DNA from: an uncultured Acetatifactor sp.
GTDB taxonomy: Bacteria; Bacillota; Clostridia; Lachnospirales; Lachnospiraceae
Assembly: GCF_910585425.1 (NCBI RefSeq)
Contig: NZ_CAJUCP010000011.1
Location: forward strand, 38,665 to 102,664
Reading direction: 5' to 3'
Length of the DNA stretch: 64,000 bases
Position 1 is the first letter of the stretch, and the number at the start of each line of letters is the position of its first letter. The notes below the pieces were generated by a model. That model ran no database searches and had not been told where the DNA came from. It saw only the letters and a program-made list of their open reading frames with translations. A program made the translations under genes and the position numbers. Positions 17,047 to 26,044 of the stretch are shown piece by piece.

Positions 17047-20000
17047 TCAATCTATACTTTTCAGGGACTCCGTCATGCTGACCGCCTCCAGCTTGCCGCC
17101 CATGGCCAGGTCCACCAGCCAGGCGAAGAGCAGGGTCAGCAGGCCGCTGTAGACATAGCTTATGGGCCTTACATAGATATGGAAGGCGATCATGTCCACC
17201 CGGATCTCGCTCATGACGAACCTGTGCAGCAGGTGTCCCAGCCCCAGCCCCAGCGCCATGCCCAGGGCGCTCAACAGCACGTTCTCCCGGAACACATAGG
17301 CGTTGGTCTCCCGTCTGTAAAAGCCCAGCACCTTGATGGTGGCGATCTCCCTGATCCGCTCCGTGATATTGATATTGGTCAGGTTGTAGAGCACGATGAA
17401 GGCCAGCCCCGCCGCGCACAGGATGACCACCACCACGATGATGTCCAGCGCGGACAGCATGCTGCCGATGCGCTCCATCATGTCCGAGCTCACGCTGACA
17501 TTGGCCACCTGGTCCAGCTGCATCAGCTCCGCGGAGAGCTCATGGATCGTGGGCGCGTCCGCGAGCACCGGGCTCCCCTCCTCCGATCCCTGCGCCAGGT
17601 TCAGGTACACTGTCCTGCGCTCCGGCTCCTGCCCAGTCTGCTCCAGCCAGGTGTCCTCGGAGACATGCACATAATTATACAGATAGTTCTCGTATATCCC
17701 GGTCACCTCCACGGACAGCTCTTTCCTGTCGCTGTCCCTGAGGGTTATCCTCTCGCCGATCCGGATATCATAGTCCTCCGCCAGCTTATTGGAGATCACT
17801 GCCTCCCCGGTTCCGGGATAGTCGATCGGCTCCCCTTTTTCCGTATGGAGGTTCAAAAATGGCGCCATGCCCTCTTTTGTCCCTGTGACCAGGTAGACGG
17901 ATTTCACCCCCGCCTGCGCCTCCAGGTCCATGTTCTTCTCCATGACGCAGGTGTAGCCCGCGATGGCCTCCATCCCGTCCAGCCTTTCCCGCAGCGCCCC
18001 GTCGGCATCCTCCTTTAAGGTCATCCCGCAGTCGTAGGTCTGGATCTCCCCGAACTGCCTGTCGCCGATGTCCGCGATGGAGTCCTTGACCCCGAAGCCT
18101 GTCACCAGCAGCGCCGTACAGCCGCTGATGCCCACGATCATCATGAAGAGGCGCTTCTTATAGCGGAAGATATTGCGCAGGGACACCTTGTGCAGGAAGC
18201 TGAGCCTCCTCCACACAAAGGGGATGTACTCCAGGAGCACCCGCTTGCCCGCCTTCGGCGCTTTCGGGCGCATCAGCGCCGCCGCTACCTGTGCCAGCTC
18301 CATGCGGCAGGAGAGCCATGTGGTGCCGATGGAGCACAGCAGCGACACCGCCAGGGATATCACCGCCAGCCTCCCGTCGAACACATAGCAGATCGGATCC
18401 GTATCGTACATGAGGCCGTAGCAGAACCATATGACCTGCGGAAATCCCCAGGTGCCCAGGAAGAATCCGAAGGTGCAGCCCGACAGGGCCGCCAAGCCGG
18501 AGTAGACCATATATTTGGACATGATAGCGCCCTCGCCGTAGCCAAGGGCCTTCAATACGCCAATCTGGGTCCGCTGCTCCTCCACCATCCTGTTCATGGT
18601 GGTGATGCATACCAGGGCCGCCACCAGGAAGAAGAACACCGGGAAGATGTTGGCGATGCCGTCCACGATGGAGGAGTCGTTCTCGAAGCACACATAGCCG
18701 ATATTGGTGTCCCTGCCCAGCACGTAAGCCTCCGGCCGCTTCAAGTCGTCCAGCTCCCTCTGTCCGTCGGAGATCTCCCCCTCCGCGTCCGCTATCTTCT
18801 CCTCGAACTCCGCTTTCGCCTCCTGGTACTCCTTCTCCCCGTCGGCGTATTCCTGCCTGGCGTCCTCCAGCTCCGCCCCTTTTTCCGCAAGGGTCTTCCT
18901 GCCCTCCTCCAGCTCCTCTCTGGCCGAGACAAGGGCCTCCTCCCCCTCCTCTATGGTCTGCCTGGCATCCTCCAGCTGCTGCCTACCGCTCTCGATCTCC
19001 AGCTTTCCCTCTGTCAGGGCCCTCTGGCCGTCCTCCAGCTGGGCCCTGGCAGAGGCGATGGCCACCCAGCCGCTGTCCAGCTGGGCCTCGCTCTCCGCAA
19101 TCTGGGCCCTGGCCGCCTCAAGCTCCGCCTCCTGGGCCGCAAGCTCCGCCTCCATCGCGTCCAGCCTGGCCAGGGCCTCCTCCAGCCTGGCGATGAGGGA
19201 GGCGTTCAGCTCTCCCTCGTTCTGCCTCAGCTCCTCGAGCTGGCTCTCCAGCTGGAACCTGCTCTCGTCCATGAGCCGCCTGGACACCGCGACCGCCGCC
19301 TCGCCGCTTCGAAGCTGGGCCTTGCCCTCCGACAGCTCCCGCTCCCCTCTGCGCAGCGCCACCTCGTTGGTATCTATGGCAGTCCTGGCAGCGGCCAGCT
19401 CCGCTTCCTTCTGGACGATGAGGGCCTCACCGTCGGCCAGTTCCACCTCCTTCTGTGCGATGGTGGCCTTTCCCTCCGCCAGCTCCGCCTCCTTCTCACG
19501 GATGGTGGCCTCACCGTCGGCCAGTTCCGCTTCCGCATCCGCCAGGGCCTTCTCCCCGTCCTCCAACTGCTTCTTCGCATCGTCCAACTGCTCTCTGGCG
19601 TCCTCCAGCTCCCTCTCCCCCAGGGTGCGGTTGTCCGATAGCTCCGTGCGGGCATCCGCCAGCTTCTCGCTGCCCTCCCGGAACAGCCTGTCATACCGGT
19701 CCCGGGCCTGTCCCTCGGCAAATTCCTCCCACACGGAGGTCTTCTCGTCCATAAAGGCATCGTACTCCCGGCTGTACAGGGGGAAGTCCTGTAGGAAGCG
19801 CACGTAGACCTCCGTGAAGTAGTCCACATCGAAGCCCTCCGGGTTCAGGTAGGCGAAGCCGTCCAGCCGCCCGGAGCCCAGGGATGTGTTGCCCCGCTCG
19901 TACTGGATGTACAGGGGGGACTGCACCAGCCCCACCACCGTGTATTCCCTGTGGGCGAAATGCTCCAGGTCCCCCTGGGCATTGTCCTGGGACAGACGGA

Positions 20001-20436
20001 TCACGCTCCCCACCACAGACTTCCCGAAGCTGCCGCTGTCCAGCACGCACTCCGCCCCGGTCTCCGGCAGCCTGCCGGACACCAGCTTCAGGGTGTTGAG
20101 CGTCTCCGGCATGCTGTAGGTCTTGATGACACCTCTGTAGTCATCTCCCAGTTCATAGAGCACGTCAAAGGAAATGGCACCCTCCGCCGCCTCCACGTCC
20201 CGGGCCGCGGAAAAGTAGTCCACGTTCTCCTGGTCGAAGCCCAGTGTGGACACCAGGCGCAGGTCATAGAATCCATGTTTTTCCAGGTAACCCGTCACGG
20301 TCTCCACCATGGCCCCGGTGGTCACCTTCAGCCCCGCGAAAAAGCCCACCCCCAGCGCCACGATGCCGAAAATCGCCAGAAAACGCCCGAAGCTCGATTT
20401 GATTTCCCTGAAAGTCGTCTTCCCGATCCCCCGCAT
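17047..20436 (-). CDS. ABC exporter permease (FtsX/MacB class) with giant extracellular coiled coil
   Basis: 1129 aa. Seen: an N-terminal membrane helix (about 17-38); a beta-rich extracellular core; about 350 residues (roughly 240-590) of heptad-like Ala/Glu/Leu-rich sequence with recurring ELADGEA and AELAEGK units; a first FtsX bundle (about 625-790, IFPVFFFLVAALVCITTMNRMVEEQRTQIGVLKALGYGEG); a second core domain (about 810-985); and a second FtsX bundle ending at 1129. The motif RTQIGVLKALGYG and its counterpart IREIATIKVLGFY are typical coupling sequences. With the ATPase gene 4 nt upstream it should form a type VII ABC system, exporting lipids, peptides or antibiotics or acting mechanically on the envelope. 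The coil is unusually long. Confidence 0.92.
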   Translation of the reverse strand: MRGIGKTTFREIKSSFGRFLAIFGIVALGVGFFAGLKVTTGAMVETVTGYLEKHGFYDLRLVSTLGFDQENVDYFSAARDVEAAEGAISFDVLYELGDDYRGVIKTYSMPETLNTLKLVSGRLPETGAECVLDSGSFGKSVVGSVIRLSQDNAQGDLEHFAHREYTVVGLVQSPLYIQYERGNTSLGSGRLDGFAYLNPEGFDVDYFTEVYVRFLQDFPLYSREYDAFMDEKTSVWEEFAEGQARDRYDRLFREGSEKLADARTELSDNRTLGERELEDAREQLDDAKKQLEDGEKALADAEAELADGEATIREKEAELAEGKATIAQKEVELADGEALIVQKEAELAAARTAIDTNEVALRRGERELSEGKAQLRSGEAAVAVSRRLMDESRFQLESQLEELRQNEGELNASLIARLEEALARLDAMEAELAAQEAELEAARAQIAESEAQLDSGWVAIASARAQLEDGQRALTEGKLEIESGRQQLEDARQTIEEGEEALVSAREELEEGRKTLAEKGAELEDARQEYADGEKEYQEAKAEFEEKIADAEGEISDGQRELDDLKRPEAYVLGRDTNIGYVCFENDSSIVDGIANIFPVFFFLVAALVCITTMNRMVEEQRTQIGVLKALGYGEGAIMSKYMVYSGLAALSGCTFGFFLGTWGFPQVIWFCYGLMYDTDPICYVFDGRLAVISLAVSLLCSIGTTWLSCRMELAQVAAALMRPKAPKAGKRVLLEYIPFVWRRLSFLHKVSLRNIFRYKKRLFMMIVGISGCTALLVTGFGVKDSIADIGDRQFGEIQTYDCGMTLKEDADGALRERLDGMEAIAGYTCVMEKNMDLEAQAGVKSVYLVTGTKEGMAPFLNLHTEKGEPIDYPGTGEAVISNKLAEDYDIRIGERITLRDSDRKELSVEVTGIYENYLYNYVHVSEDTWLEQTGQEPERRTVYLNLAQGSEEGSPVLADAPTIHELSAELMQLDQVANVSVSSDMMERIGSMLSALDIIVVVVILCAAGLAFIVLYNLTNINITERIREIATIKVLGFYRRETNAYVFRENVLLSALGMALGLGLGHLLHRFVMSEIRVDMIAFHIYVRPISYVYSGLLTLLFAWLVDLAMGGKLEAVSMTESLKSID

Positions 20437-20440
20437 AGGC

Positions 20441-21145
20441 TCACCACTCGATTTCCGAAATATCCACTATATTCCGGTTCTTCACCATGCTCACGATGGT
20501 GCCGCTCTTCACGGTGATGACCCGGTCGGCCATGGCCGTCAGGGCCTGGTTGTGGGTGATGACGATGACGGTCTTGCCCACCTCCCTGCAGGTATTCTGC
20601 AAGAGCTTCAGCACGGCCTTGCCCGTATTGTAGTCCAGGGCCCCGGTGGGCTCGTCGCAGAGCAGGAGCTTGGGATTTTTGGCCAGTGCCCTGGCGATGG
20701 CCACCCGCTGCTGCTCCCCGCCGGAGAGCTGGGCCGGGAAATTGCCCTTCCGGTCCTTCAGCCCCACCTGGTCCAGCACTTCGCCGGCGTCCAGGGGGTT
20801 CCTGCAGATCTGGGCCGCCAGCTCCACGTTCTCCAGGGCCGTCAGGTTCTGGACCAGGTTGTAGAACTGGAACACGAAGCCCACGTCATAGCGCCTGTAG
20901 GCGGTGAGCTGCTTTTTGCTGAAGGAAGAGACCTTCTGGCCGTCCAGGTACACCTCTCCCTCCGTCAGCGTATCCATGCCCCCCAGGATGTTCAGGATGG
21001 TGGTCTTCCCCGCGCCGGAAGCGCCTACGATGACGCAGAACTCCCCCTTATCGATCTCAAAGTCCACATCGTGCAGGGCCGTGATCTCCACCTCGCCTGT
21101 CTTATACACTTTTTTCACGTTCTGAAAGCTCACGAAAGCGTCCAT
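20441..21145 (-). CDS. ABC transporter ATPase, LolD/MacB-like
   Basis: 234 aa with a complete nucleotide-binding domain: Walker [11 protein letters not shown]-loop [13 protein letters not shown], signature [14 protein letters not shown], Walker [13 protein letters not shown] and switch His in VIVITHN. Sequence and size fit the LolD/MacB/YknY group, which pairs with FtsX-like permeases such as the one encoded immediately downstream. The RBS is weak (TTTGAGAGT). First gene of a three-gene operon (ATPase, permease, PHP phosphoesterase) running from the divergent intergenic region at 21146-21292. Confidence 0.96.
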   Translation of the reverse strand: MDAFVSFQNVKKVYKTGEVEITALHDVDFEIDKGEFCVIVGASGAGKTTILNILGGMDTLTEGEVYLDGQKVSSFSKKQLTAYRRYDVGFVFQFYNLVQNLTALENVELAAQICRNPLDAGEVLDQVGLKDRKGNFPAQLSGGEQQRVAIARALAKNPKLLLCDEPTGALDYNTGKAVLKLLQNTCREVGKTVIVITHNQALTAMADRVITVKSGTIVSMVKNRNIVDISEIEW

Positions 21146-21202
21146 ACTCTCAAATCAGCCCTTTCGAGTCCCGTATAACGGCTCTTTGATTCACACTCAA
21201 TC

Positions 21203-21247
21203 AGTATAACACAAATGCTTTTCTTCTACCACTTTTTTTGCTATAAT
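21203..21247. promoter_or_regulatory. Divergent promoter region for the ABC exporter operon and the mannosyltransferase-like gene
   Basis: A minus-strand TATACT (21208-21203) can serve the exporter operon, and a perfect plus-strand TATAAT (21242-21247) the gene at 21293. The -35 boxes of both are poor. The intergenic stretch is A+T rich; I see no operator-like repeat. Confidence 0.45.
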
Positions 21248-21292
21248 AAATTCTAAACAAATCTAAAGCGATTTTATAAGGAAAGAAATGCC

Positions 21293-24200
21293 ATGATTAT
21301 CATTCATCTCGCCGCATTGTCGGGAATCCTCCTCATGGGGGCATGTTGGATCGCATCCGGAAGAAACCGTTCCGCCCCGGGAGCAGGAGGGTTTGCCGCA
21401 CTGTTCCTGGCCGCACTGGCCCTGCGGCTGGCCGCCGCTGCCCTCTCTAAGGGCTTTGGCACCGACACGGCCTGCTTCGCGGCATGGGCCGAGCGGATCT
21501 GGGAGGTGGGGCCCGGCGGCTTCTACGACCCGGATGTCTTCTCGGACTATCCGCCGGGATATCTCTATGTGCTCTGGCTCCTGGGCGGCATCCGCAGGCT
21601 CCTGGGGATAGGGCATTATTCCGCCGCCCATCTGGTGCTGCTGAAGCTCCCCTCCATCCTCTGCGACCTGGCCTGCGGCTGGCTGCTGTGCCGGGAGGCC
21701 GGCAAAAGGCTTTCCGCACGGCACGCCTTCTTCCTCTGCGCCGCTTACCTGTTCCATCCGGCGATCCTCCTGAACTCCTCCGTCTGGGGCCAGGTGGACT
21801 CCCTGACGGCGCTGGCGGCAGTGTTCCTGTGCGTCTCGCTGATCCGCGGACGGATGTATGCCGCGTACATCGCCTTTGGCCTGGGGTTTTTGGTCAAGCC
21901 CCAGATGCTGCTCCTGGGGCCTGTGCTCCTGGTGGGCACCATAGACCGGATTCTGGCGGGCCGCCGGAACGGGGACAGGGCTGCTTCTTTTATGCCGGAG
22001 CTTTTGCACTGCCTGTTCCAGTGCCTGTCCGTGGCCCTGGGCGGCGTCATCCTCTGCCTCCCCTTCGGTCTGGCGAAGGTGGTGGCGCAGCTTCTGGACA
22101 CTCTGGGCTCCTACCCTTACGCGGCGGTGAACGCCTGCAATCTCTGGGGGCTCTTAGGCCTGAACTGGGTCAGCCAGGACGATGCATTCTGGGGCATCCC
22201 CTACAGGCACTTCGGCGCGCTGGCAATCGCCGCGGCCGTGGCGCTGACAGTGCTGCTTGGCCTGCGGGGCAGGGGCTCCAGGGAGAAATATCCCTTTCTG
22301 GCGGCTTTTACGGTGATCACGGTCTTCCTGTTCTCCGTGCGGATGCATGAGCGCTACCTCTATCCCGCCCTGGCGCTGCTGATGCTGGCCTATATCTGCA
22401 GGCCCGTGACTGGAACATACGTTTGCCTCTCCTGCTTCGGCGCCCTGCATTTCTACAACACGGCATGGGTGCTGTTCTTCTATGACCCGGGCACCTATGA
22501 CAGGAGGTCGGCCTCCATCCTGCTGGTGTCCGCGGGCATGCTGTTCTGCGGAGCCCTGTTCTACCGCACGGCTTACAGGCATTACAGCGGACAGGACAGG
22601 CCGGAAAGCCCTCCCCTGCCCGCCCCGGCTTTTCAGAAGGGCTTTCCCGGCACTCCCCCCCGGCGTTCCCCGGGGAGGCTCGCCCTGAACCGGGCGGACA
22701 TCCTCTGTATGCTCGCCATCACGGCGGTGTACGGCTGCTTCGCCCTCTATGACCTGGGGGAGCGGCAGGCTCCCGTCACCCGGCTGGACATGGTGCAGGG
22801 CCAGTCCATAGAGCTTTCCTTCGGCTCCGGGGCGCCCGCCTCGCTCTCCTACTACATAGCGCCCTGGCAGGACAGGACTTTCCTCATGGAGGGAAAAGGG
22901 GAATCGGATCCGAATTGGTCCTATCTGGGAGAGTTGTCGATGCAGAATGTCTTCACCTGGCAGGAGACGGTTTTCCAGGTCTCCGCCGCACATTTGCGCC
23001 TCACTCTGCAGGACGCACAGGCCGCCCCCATAGAGCTGGTGTTCCGGGACGCGGCGGGGAACATTCTCGTGCCCGAGAACGCTTCGGACTATCCCGCCCT
23101 GTTCGACGAGCAGGAGTTGTACCCGGATGCCTTCACCTTCCGCAACGGCATGTACTTCGACGAGATCTACCACGGGCGCACGGCTTACGAATTCCTCCAC
23201 GGGCTTACTTCCTATGAGAACACCCATCCCCCTCTGGGCAAGATCTTCATCGCCATGGGGGTGGCGCTCTTCGGCATGAATCCCTTCGGCTGGCGCATCA
23301 TGGGGACGCTCTTCGGCATCGCCATGGTGCCCGTGGTGTACCTGTTCGCCAGGCGGATCGCCAGAGAGACCCTGCCCGCGGCTCTGGCCTGCATGTTGTT
23401 CGCCTTTGACTTCATGCATTTCACCCAGACCAGGATCGCCACAATCGATACTTACGTGACCTTCTTCGTGATACTGATGTACCTTTTCATGTATCGGTAT
23501 GTCACATTGAGCTTCTACGATACGCCGTTAAAGAAGACCTGGCTTCCCCTGGGGGCCTGCGGGGTCTGCATGGGGCTGGGCATCGCCAGCAAATGGACGG
23601 GCATTTACGCCGGGGCCGGGCTGGGGCTGCTCTTCTTTTCCGCGCTGTACCGCAGATACCGGGAGTATCTCTACGCCAAGGCCGACCCGGAGGGGCAGAG
23701 CGGGGGCATCTCCCATGCCCATATCCTCCGGTGCTTCCGCGGATACGCCTGGAGGACCATCGCTTTCTGTCTGGTCTTCTTCGTGGCCGTGCCCGCCGCC
23801 ATCTATCTGCTGTCCTACCTGCCCTTCCGGGATTACGGGGACAGGGGGCTCCTGGGCCGGATGCTGTACAACCAGAGCACCATGTTCTCCTACCACAGCA
23901 CTTTGGTCTCCGACCATCCCTACGCCTCGGCCTGGTATGAGTGGCCCGTGATCTCCCGGCCCATCTGGTACTATTCCCGCGTAGTCACGCAGACGGCCCA
24001 GGGGGGACTGCGGGAGGGCATCAGCGCCTTCGGCAATCCGGCGGTATGGTGGGCGGGGATTCCTGCCTTTCTCTACATGGTCTGGCTCTGGCTCGGCAGG
24101 AAGGATCGAAACGCCGCATTCCTCACCGTGGGATACCTGGCCCAGTACCTCCCCTGGTTCTTCGTGACACGGGACACCTTCATCTACCACTATTTCCCCA

Positions 24201-24418
24201 GCGTGGCATTCGTGGTGCTGATGGTCATGTACGGCCTGCTGCAGTGGAAAAGGCGCGTGCCCAGGCGCTTGTTCGTCCTGACGGCGGCGCTGTACGGCCT
24301 GCTTGCCTTCGCCCTGTTCCTGCTGTTCTACCCGGTGCTGGCGGGCCAGCTGGTGGAGGCCTCCTTCGTGGCCAGGTATCTGCGCTGGCTCCCCGGCTGG
24401 GTGCTGACGGCCCGGTGA
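21293..24418 (+). CDS. Fused GT-C glycosyltransferase / protein O-mannosyltransferase (GT39-like)
   Basis: 1041 aa, RBS AAGGAAAG. Three parts are visible: (1) an N-terminal GT-C-like membrane domain (about 1-440) with an acidic first loop (GTDTACFAAWAERI) and the motif DYPPGYLYVLW; (2) after one helix at about 475, a beta-rich extracytoplasmic domain (about 490-615); (3) a PMT-type catalytic domain (620-1041) with YFDEIYHGRTA (620-630), HPPLGKIF (from 645), FAFDFMHFTQTRIATIDTY and GIASKWTGIY. PMT enzymes move mannose or a related hexose from a polyprenyl-phosphate donor to Ser/Thr of exported proteins or to wall glycans. Ordinary bacterial PMTs are single GT-C units, so this tandem is unusual. 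Surface proteins with Ser/Thr/Pro linkers encoded in this window are conceivable acceptors (inference). Confidence 0.85.
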   Translation: MIIIHLAALSGILLMGACWIASGRNRSAPGAGGFAALFLAALALRLAAAALSKGFGTDTACFAAWAERIWEVGPGGFYDPDVFSDYPPGYLYVLWLLGGIRRLLGIGHYSAAHLVLLKLPSILCDLACGWLLCREAGKRLSARHAFFLCAAYLFHPAILLNSSVWGQVDSLTALAAVFLCVSLIRGRMYAAYIAFGLGFLVKPQMLLLGPVLLVGTIDRILAGRRNGDRAASFMPELLHCLFQCLSVALGGVILCLPFGLAKVVAQLLDTLGSYPYAAVNACNLWGLLGLNWVSQDDAFWGIPYRHFGALAIAAAVALTVLLGLRGRGSREKYPFLAAFTVITVFLFSVRMHERYLYPALALLMLAYICRPVTGTYVCLSCFGALHFYNTAWVLFFYDPGTYDRRSASILLVSAGMLFCGALFYRTAYRHYSGQDRPESPPLPAPAFQKGFPGTPPRRSPGRLALNRADILCMLAITAVYGCFALYDLGERQAPVTRLDMVQGQSIELSFGSGAPASLSYYIAPWQDRTFLMEGKGESDPNWSYLGELSMQNVFTWQETVFQVSAAHLRLTLQDAQAAPIELVFRDAAGNILVPENASDYPALFDEQELYPDAFTFRNGMYFDEIYHGRTAYEFLHGLTSYENTHPPLGKIFIAMGVALFGMNPFGWRIMGTLFGIAMVPVVYLFARRIARETLPAALACMLFAFDFMHFTQTRIATIDTYVTFFVILMYLFMYRYVTLSFYDTPLKKTWLPLGACGVCMGLGIASKWTGIYAGAGLGLLFFSALYRRYREYLYAKADPEGQSGGISHAHILRCFRGYAWRTIAFCLVFFVAVPAAIYLLSYLPFRDYGDRGLLGRMLYNQSTMFSYHSTLVSDHPYASAWYEWPVISRPIWYYSRVVTQTAQGGLREGISAFGNPAVWWAGIPAFLYMVWLWLGRKDRNAAFLTVGYLAQYLPWFFVTRDTFIYHYFPSVAFVVLMVMYGLLQWKRRVPRRLFVLTAALYGLLAFALFLLFYPVLAGQLVEASFVARYLRWLPGWVLTAR

Positions 24419-24464
24419 AGACATGGGTATGGCCGCTGCCTTGATTCTGCTGCTCTGTCGGAGC

Positions 24465-24560
24465 CAATCTGTTCCGGTGTCAATCTGCGCCGGAGTGCGT
24501 CTGTTCCGGTTTCAATCTGCGCCGGAGCCAATCTGTTCCGGTGTCCGTCTGCGCCGGAAC
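24465..24560. repeat. Six 16-bp tandem units (32-bp higher-order repeat) between convergent genes
   Basis: Units begin at 24465, 24481, 24497, 24513, 24529 and 24545 without gaps. They alternate CAATCTGTTCCGGTGT-like and CAATCTGCGCCGGAGT-like forms, so the array also reads as three 32-bp units. A decayed partial unit may precede it. It fills most of the gap between the 3' ends of the mannosyltransferase-like gene and spoIIP. No coding sense and no clear hairpin terminator seen. Confidence 0.93.
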
Positions 24561-24576
24561 GGACGCCGCCCGGTCT

Positions 24577-25935
24577 CTACTCCGCCGGGGCGTTCCCGGA
24601 CTGGCCGCTTCCGGACAGCACCAGGTCCAGGATATGGGCCAGGGGATCGCAGGCGTTCATGACCTCCTCCAGGGTATTGTTCTGGGCCCCCAGCTCGATG
24701 AGCAGGGATTTGGGCCGCAGGTGCATGTTGTAGCGGTATCCTCTCAGATAGATCCGCCTGGTGAGGTTCGGATAGTATTCCATGGCTGTCTTCTGCATCT
24801 GGAAGGAGAAGGCCAGGTTGCTGTCCAGGTTCTCATTGTACAGGTAGGAGATGTTGCCCGTCTTCTTGGTCCGGGACAGGCCGTTGAAGAACATGAACCT
24901 GGCCGTGGGCCTGCCGTCCAGGTCCATCACCAGGCGGGTGCCCTCCGGCATTGCGTCCCTGTGCAGGTCGATCACCACCTGGATGGAGGGATATTGCTGC
25001 AGCAGCGCCTCCAGGTCTCCCAGCGCCACCGCATAGGAATCGTCCCTGGATTCCGTGTCATATTGCCCCAGATGATGGAGCACCTGATAACCGTACTCCT
25101 CCGTCAGGATGGTGGTCAGCCTCTCCCCCACGCCCATGATGGTCTCCGACATGTCCCCGGGCGTGGAATCCGCGAATTCCTCATGGGCATGGGTGTGGTA
25201 GATGAGAATCTGCGGCCCCTCCGCGTCCTTGGATATGGTCATGTCCTGCCCCATCAGTTTATGTACGTCCAACTGGTCGCTGCCCGCCACGGTGTTGGCA
25301 TCCACGGTGTAGAACTGCTGTATCAGCGTCTCGTAGTCGCTCAGCGGCTCCAGATCCAGGTTCACCTGTTTCTCATGGGGCAGGAATACGCCGGGGCGCT
25401 GCTCCATGGCCGCCTGGTTCTCCGCCCGCAGAAGGTCCGCCAGATCCTCCTCCCCGGGCTGGACGGCGCTGTCCTGCCCCGCCGTACCCTCCCCCTGGAC
25501 AGGGCCGGCGTCTCCCTCCGGAGGGATGTCCTCTGGCAGGGTGTCCTCCATCTGCCAGGTCTCCTCCTCCGCCTCGGCCAGCAGAATCGTGCGGATGTCC
25601 TCGGCGCTCTCCCCCTGCTCTCCCGACGGCTGCCCTGTCACATATCCGTAAAAAGGGAACAGGCAGGCAATCTGCTCCCGCAGGAGCCACCAGGTTCCGT
25701 GGCCGCCCTCCTCCATGAAGGCAATGCCCGGCATGAACTGGCTGTACAATAAGGTGCGGGCCCCGTCCCATATGCTCTTGAGCATGGCCTCGCCCATGGT
25801 ATCTTCCCCCGTGGATACGGAGACCGCGCTGCAGCTCTTCGTGGCCGCCTGTATCCCGAGAATCAAAAGGGCCAGCAGAATCAGCCTCCCAGCCCGTTTT
25901 TCGGCAAAAGCTTTCCTGGAATGCTTTTCTTCCAT
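24577..25935 (-). CDS. spoIIP: Stage II sporulation protein P
   Basis: SpoIIP is a membrane-anchored N-acetylmuramoyl-L-alanine amidase/endopeptidase which, with SpoIID and SpoIIM, thins septal peptidoglycan during engulfment. The ATG at 25935 gives 452 aa; a TTG 36 nt upstream is possible, and spacing of AAAGGAA to the ATG is long (16 nt). Seen: an N-terminal membrane anchor (about 15-35); an acidic low-complexity region (about 110-190); and the catalytic domain with ILIYHTHAHEEF, VIDLHRDAM and LLIELGAQNNTLEEV, the zinc-site and active-site motifs of the family. It lies downstream of gpr as in Bacillus. The sequence CATATATT (about 25977-25970) resembles a sigma-E -10, but no convincing -35 is visible. 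Confidence 0.95.
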   Translation of the reverse strand: MEEKHSRKAFAEKRAGRLILLALLILGIQAATKSCSAVSVSTGEDTMGEAMLKSIWDGARTLLYSQFMPGIAFMEEGGHGTWWLLREQIACLFPFYGYVTGQPSGEQGESAEDIRTILLAEAEEETWQMEDTLPEDIPPEGDAGPVQGEGTAGQDSAVQPGEEDLADLLRAENQAAMEQRPGVFLPHEKQVNLDLEPLSDYETLIQQFYTVDANTVAGSDQLDVHKLMGQDMTISKDAEGPQILIYHTHAHEEFADSTPGDMSETIMGVGERLTTILTEEYGYQVLHHLGQYDTESRDDSYAVALGDLEALLQQYPSIQVVIDLHRDAMPEGTRLVMDLDGRPTARFMFFNGLSRTKKTGNISYLYNENLDSNLAFSFQMQKTAMEYYPNLTRRIYLRGYRYNMHLRPKSLLIELGAQNNTLEEVMNACDPLAHILDLVLSGSGQSGNAPAE

Positions 25936-26044
25936 ATTTACGGCAATGCACTTCCTTTCTTCCCTTCCCAATATATGCCCGTCTGTGCCGTTCCATGATA
26001 GAATTGCCGTGAAAGCCTTGTACCAGTGCCCCGATGCATGAATC

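Noticed and set aside
24465..24560. Possible CRISPR-like or coding repeat
   Set aside because: A 16-bp period is far too short for CRISPR, and frames through it show no plausible protein continuing on either side.
24423..24662. Small plus-strand ORF through the 16-bp repeats
   Set aside because: Its sequence merely translates the repeats and then runs antisense into spoIIP. No RBS.
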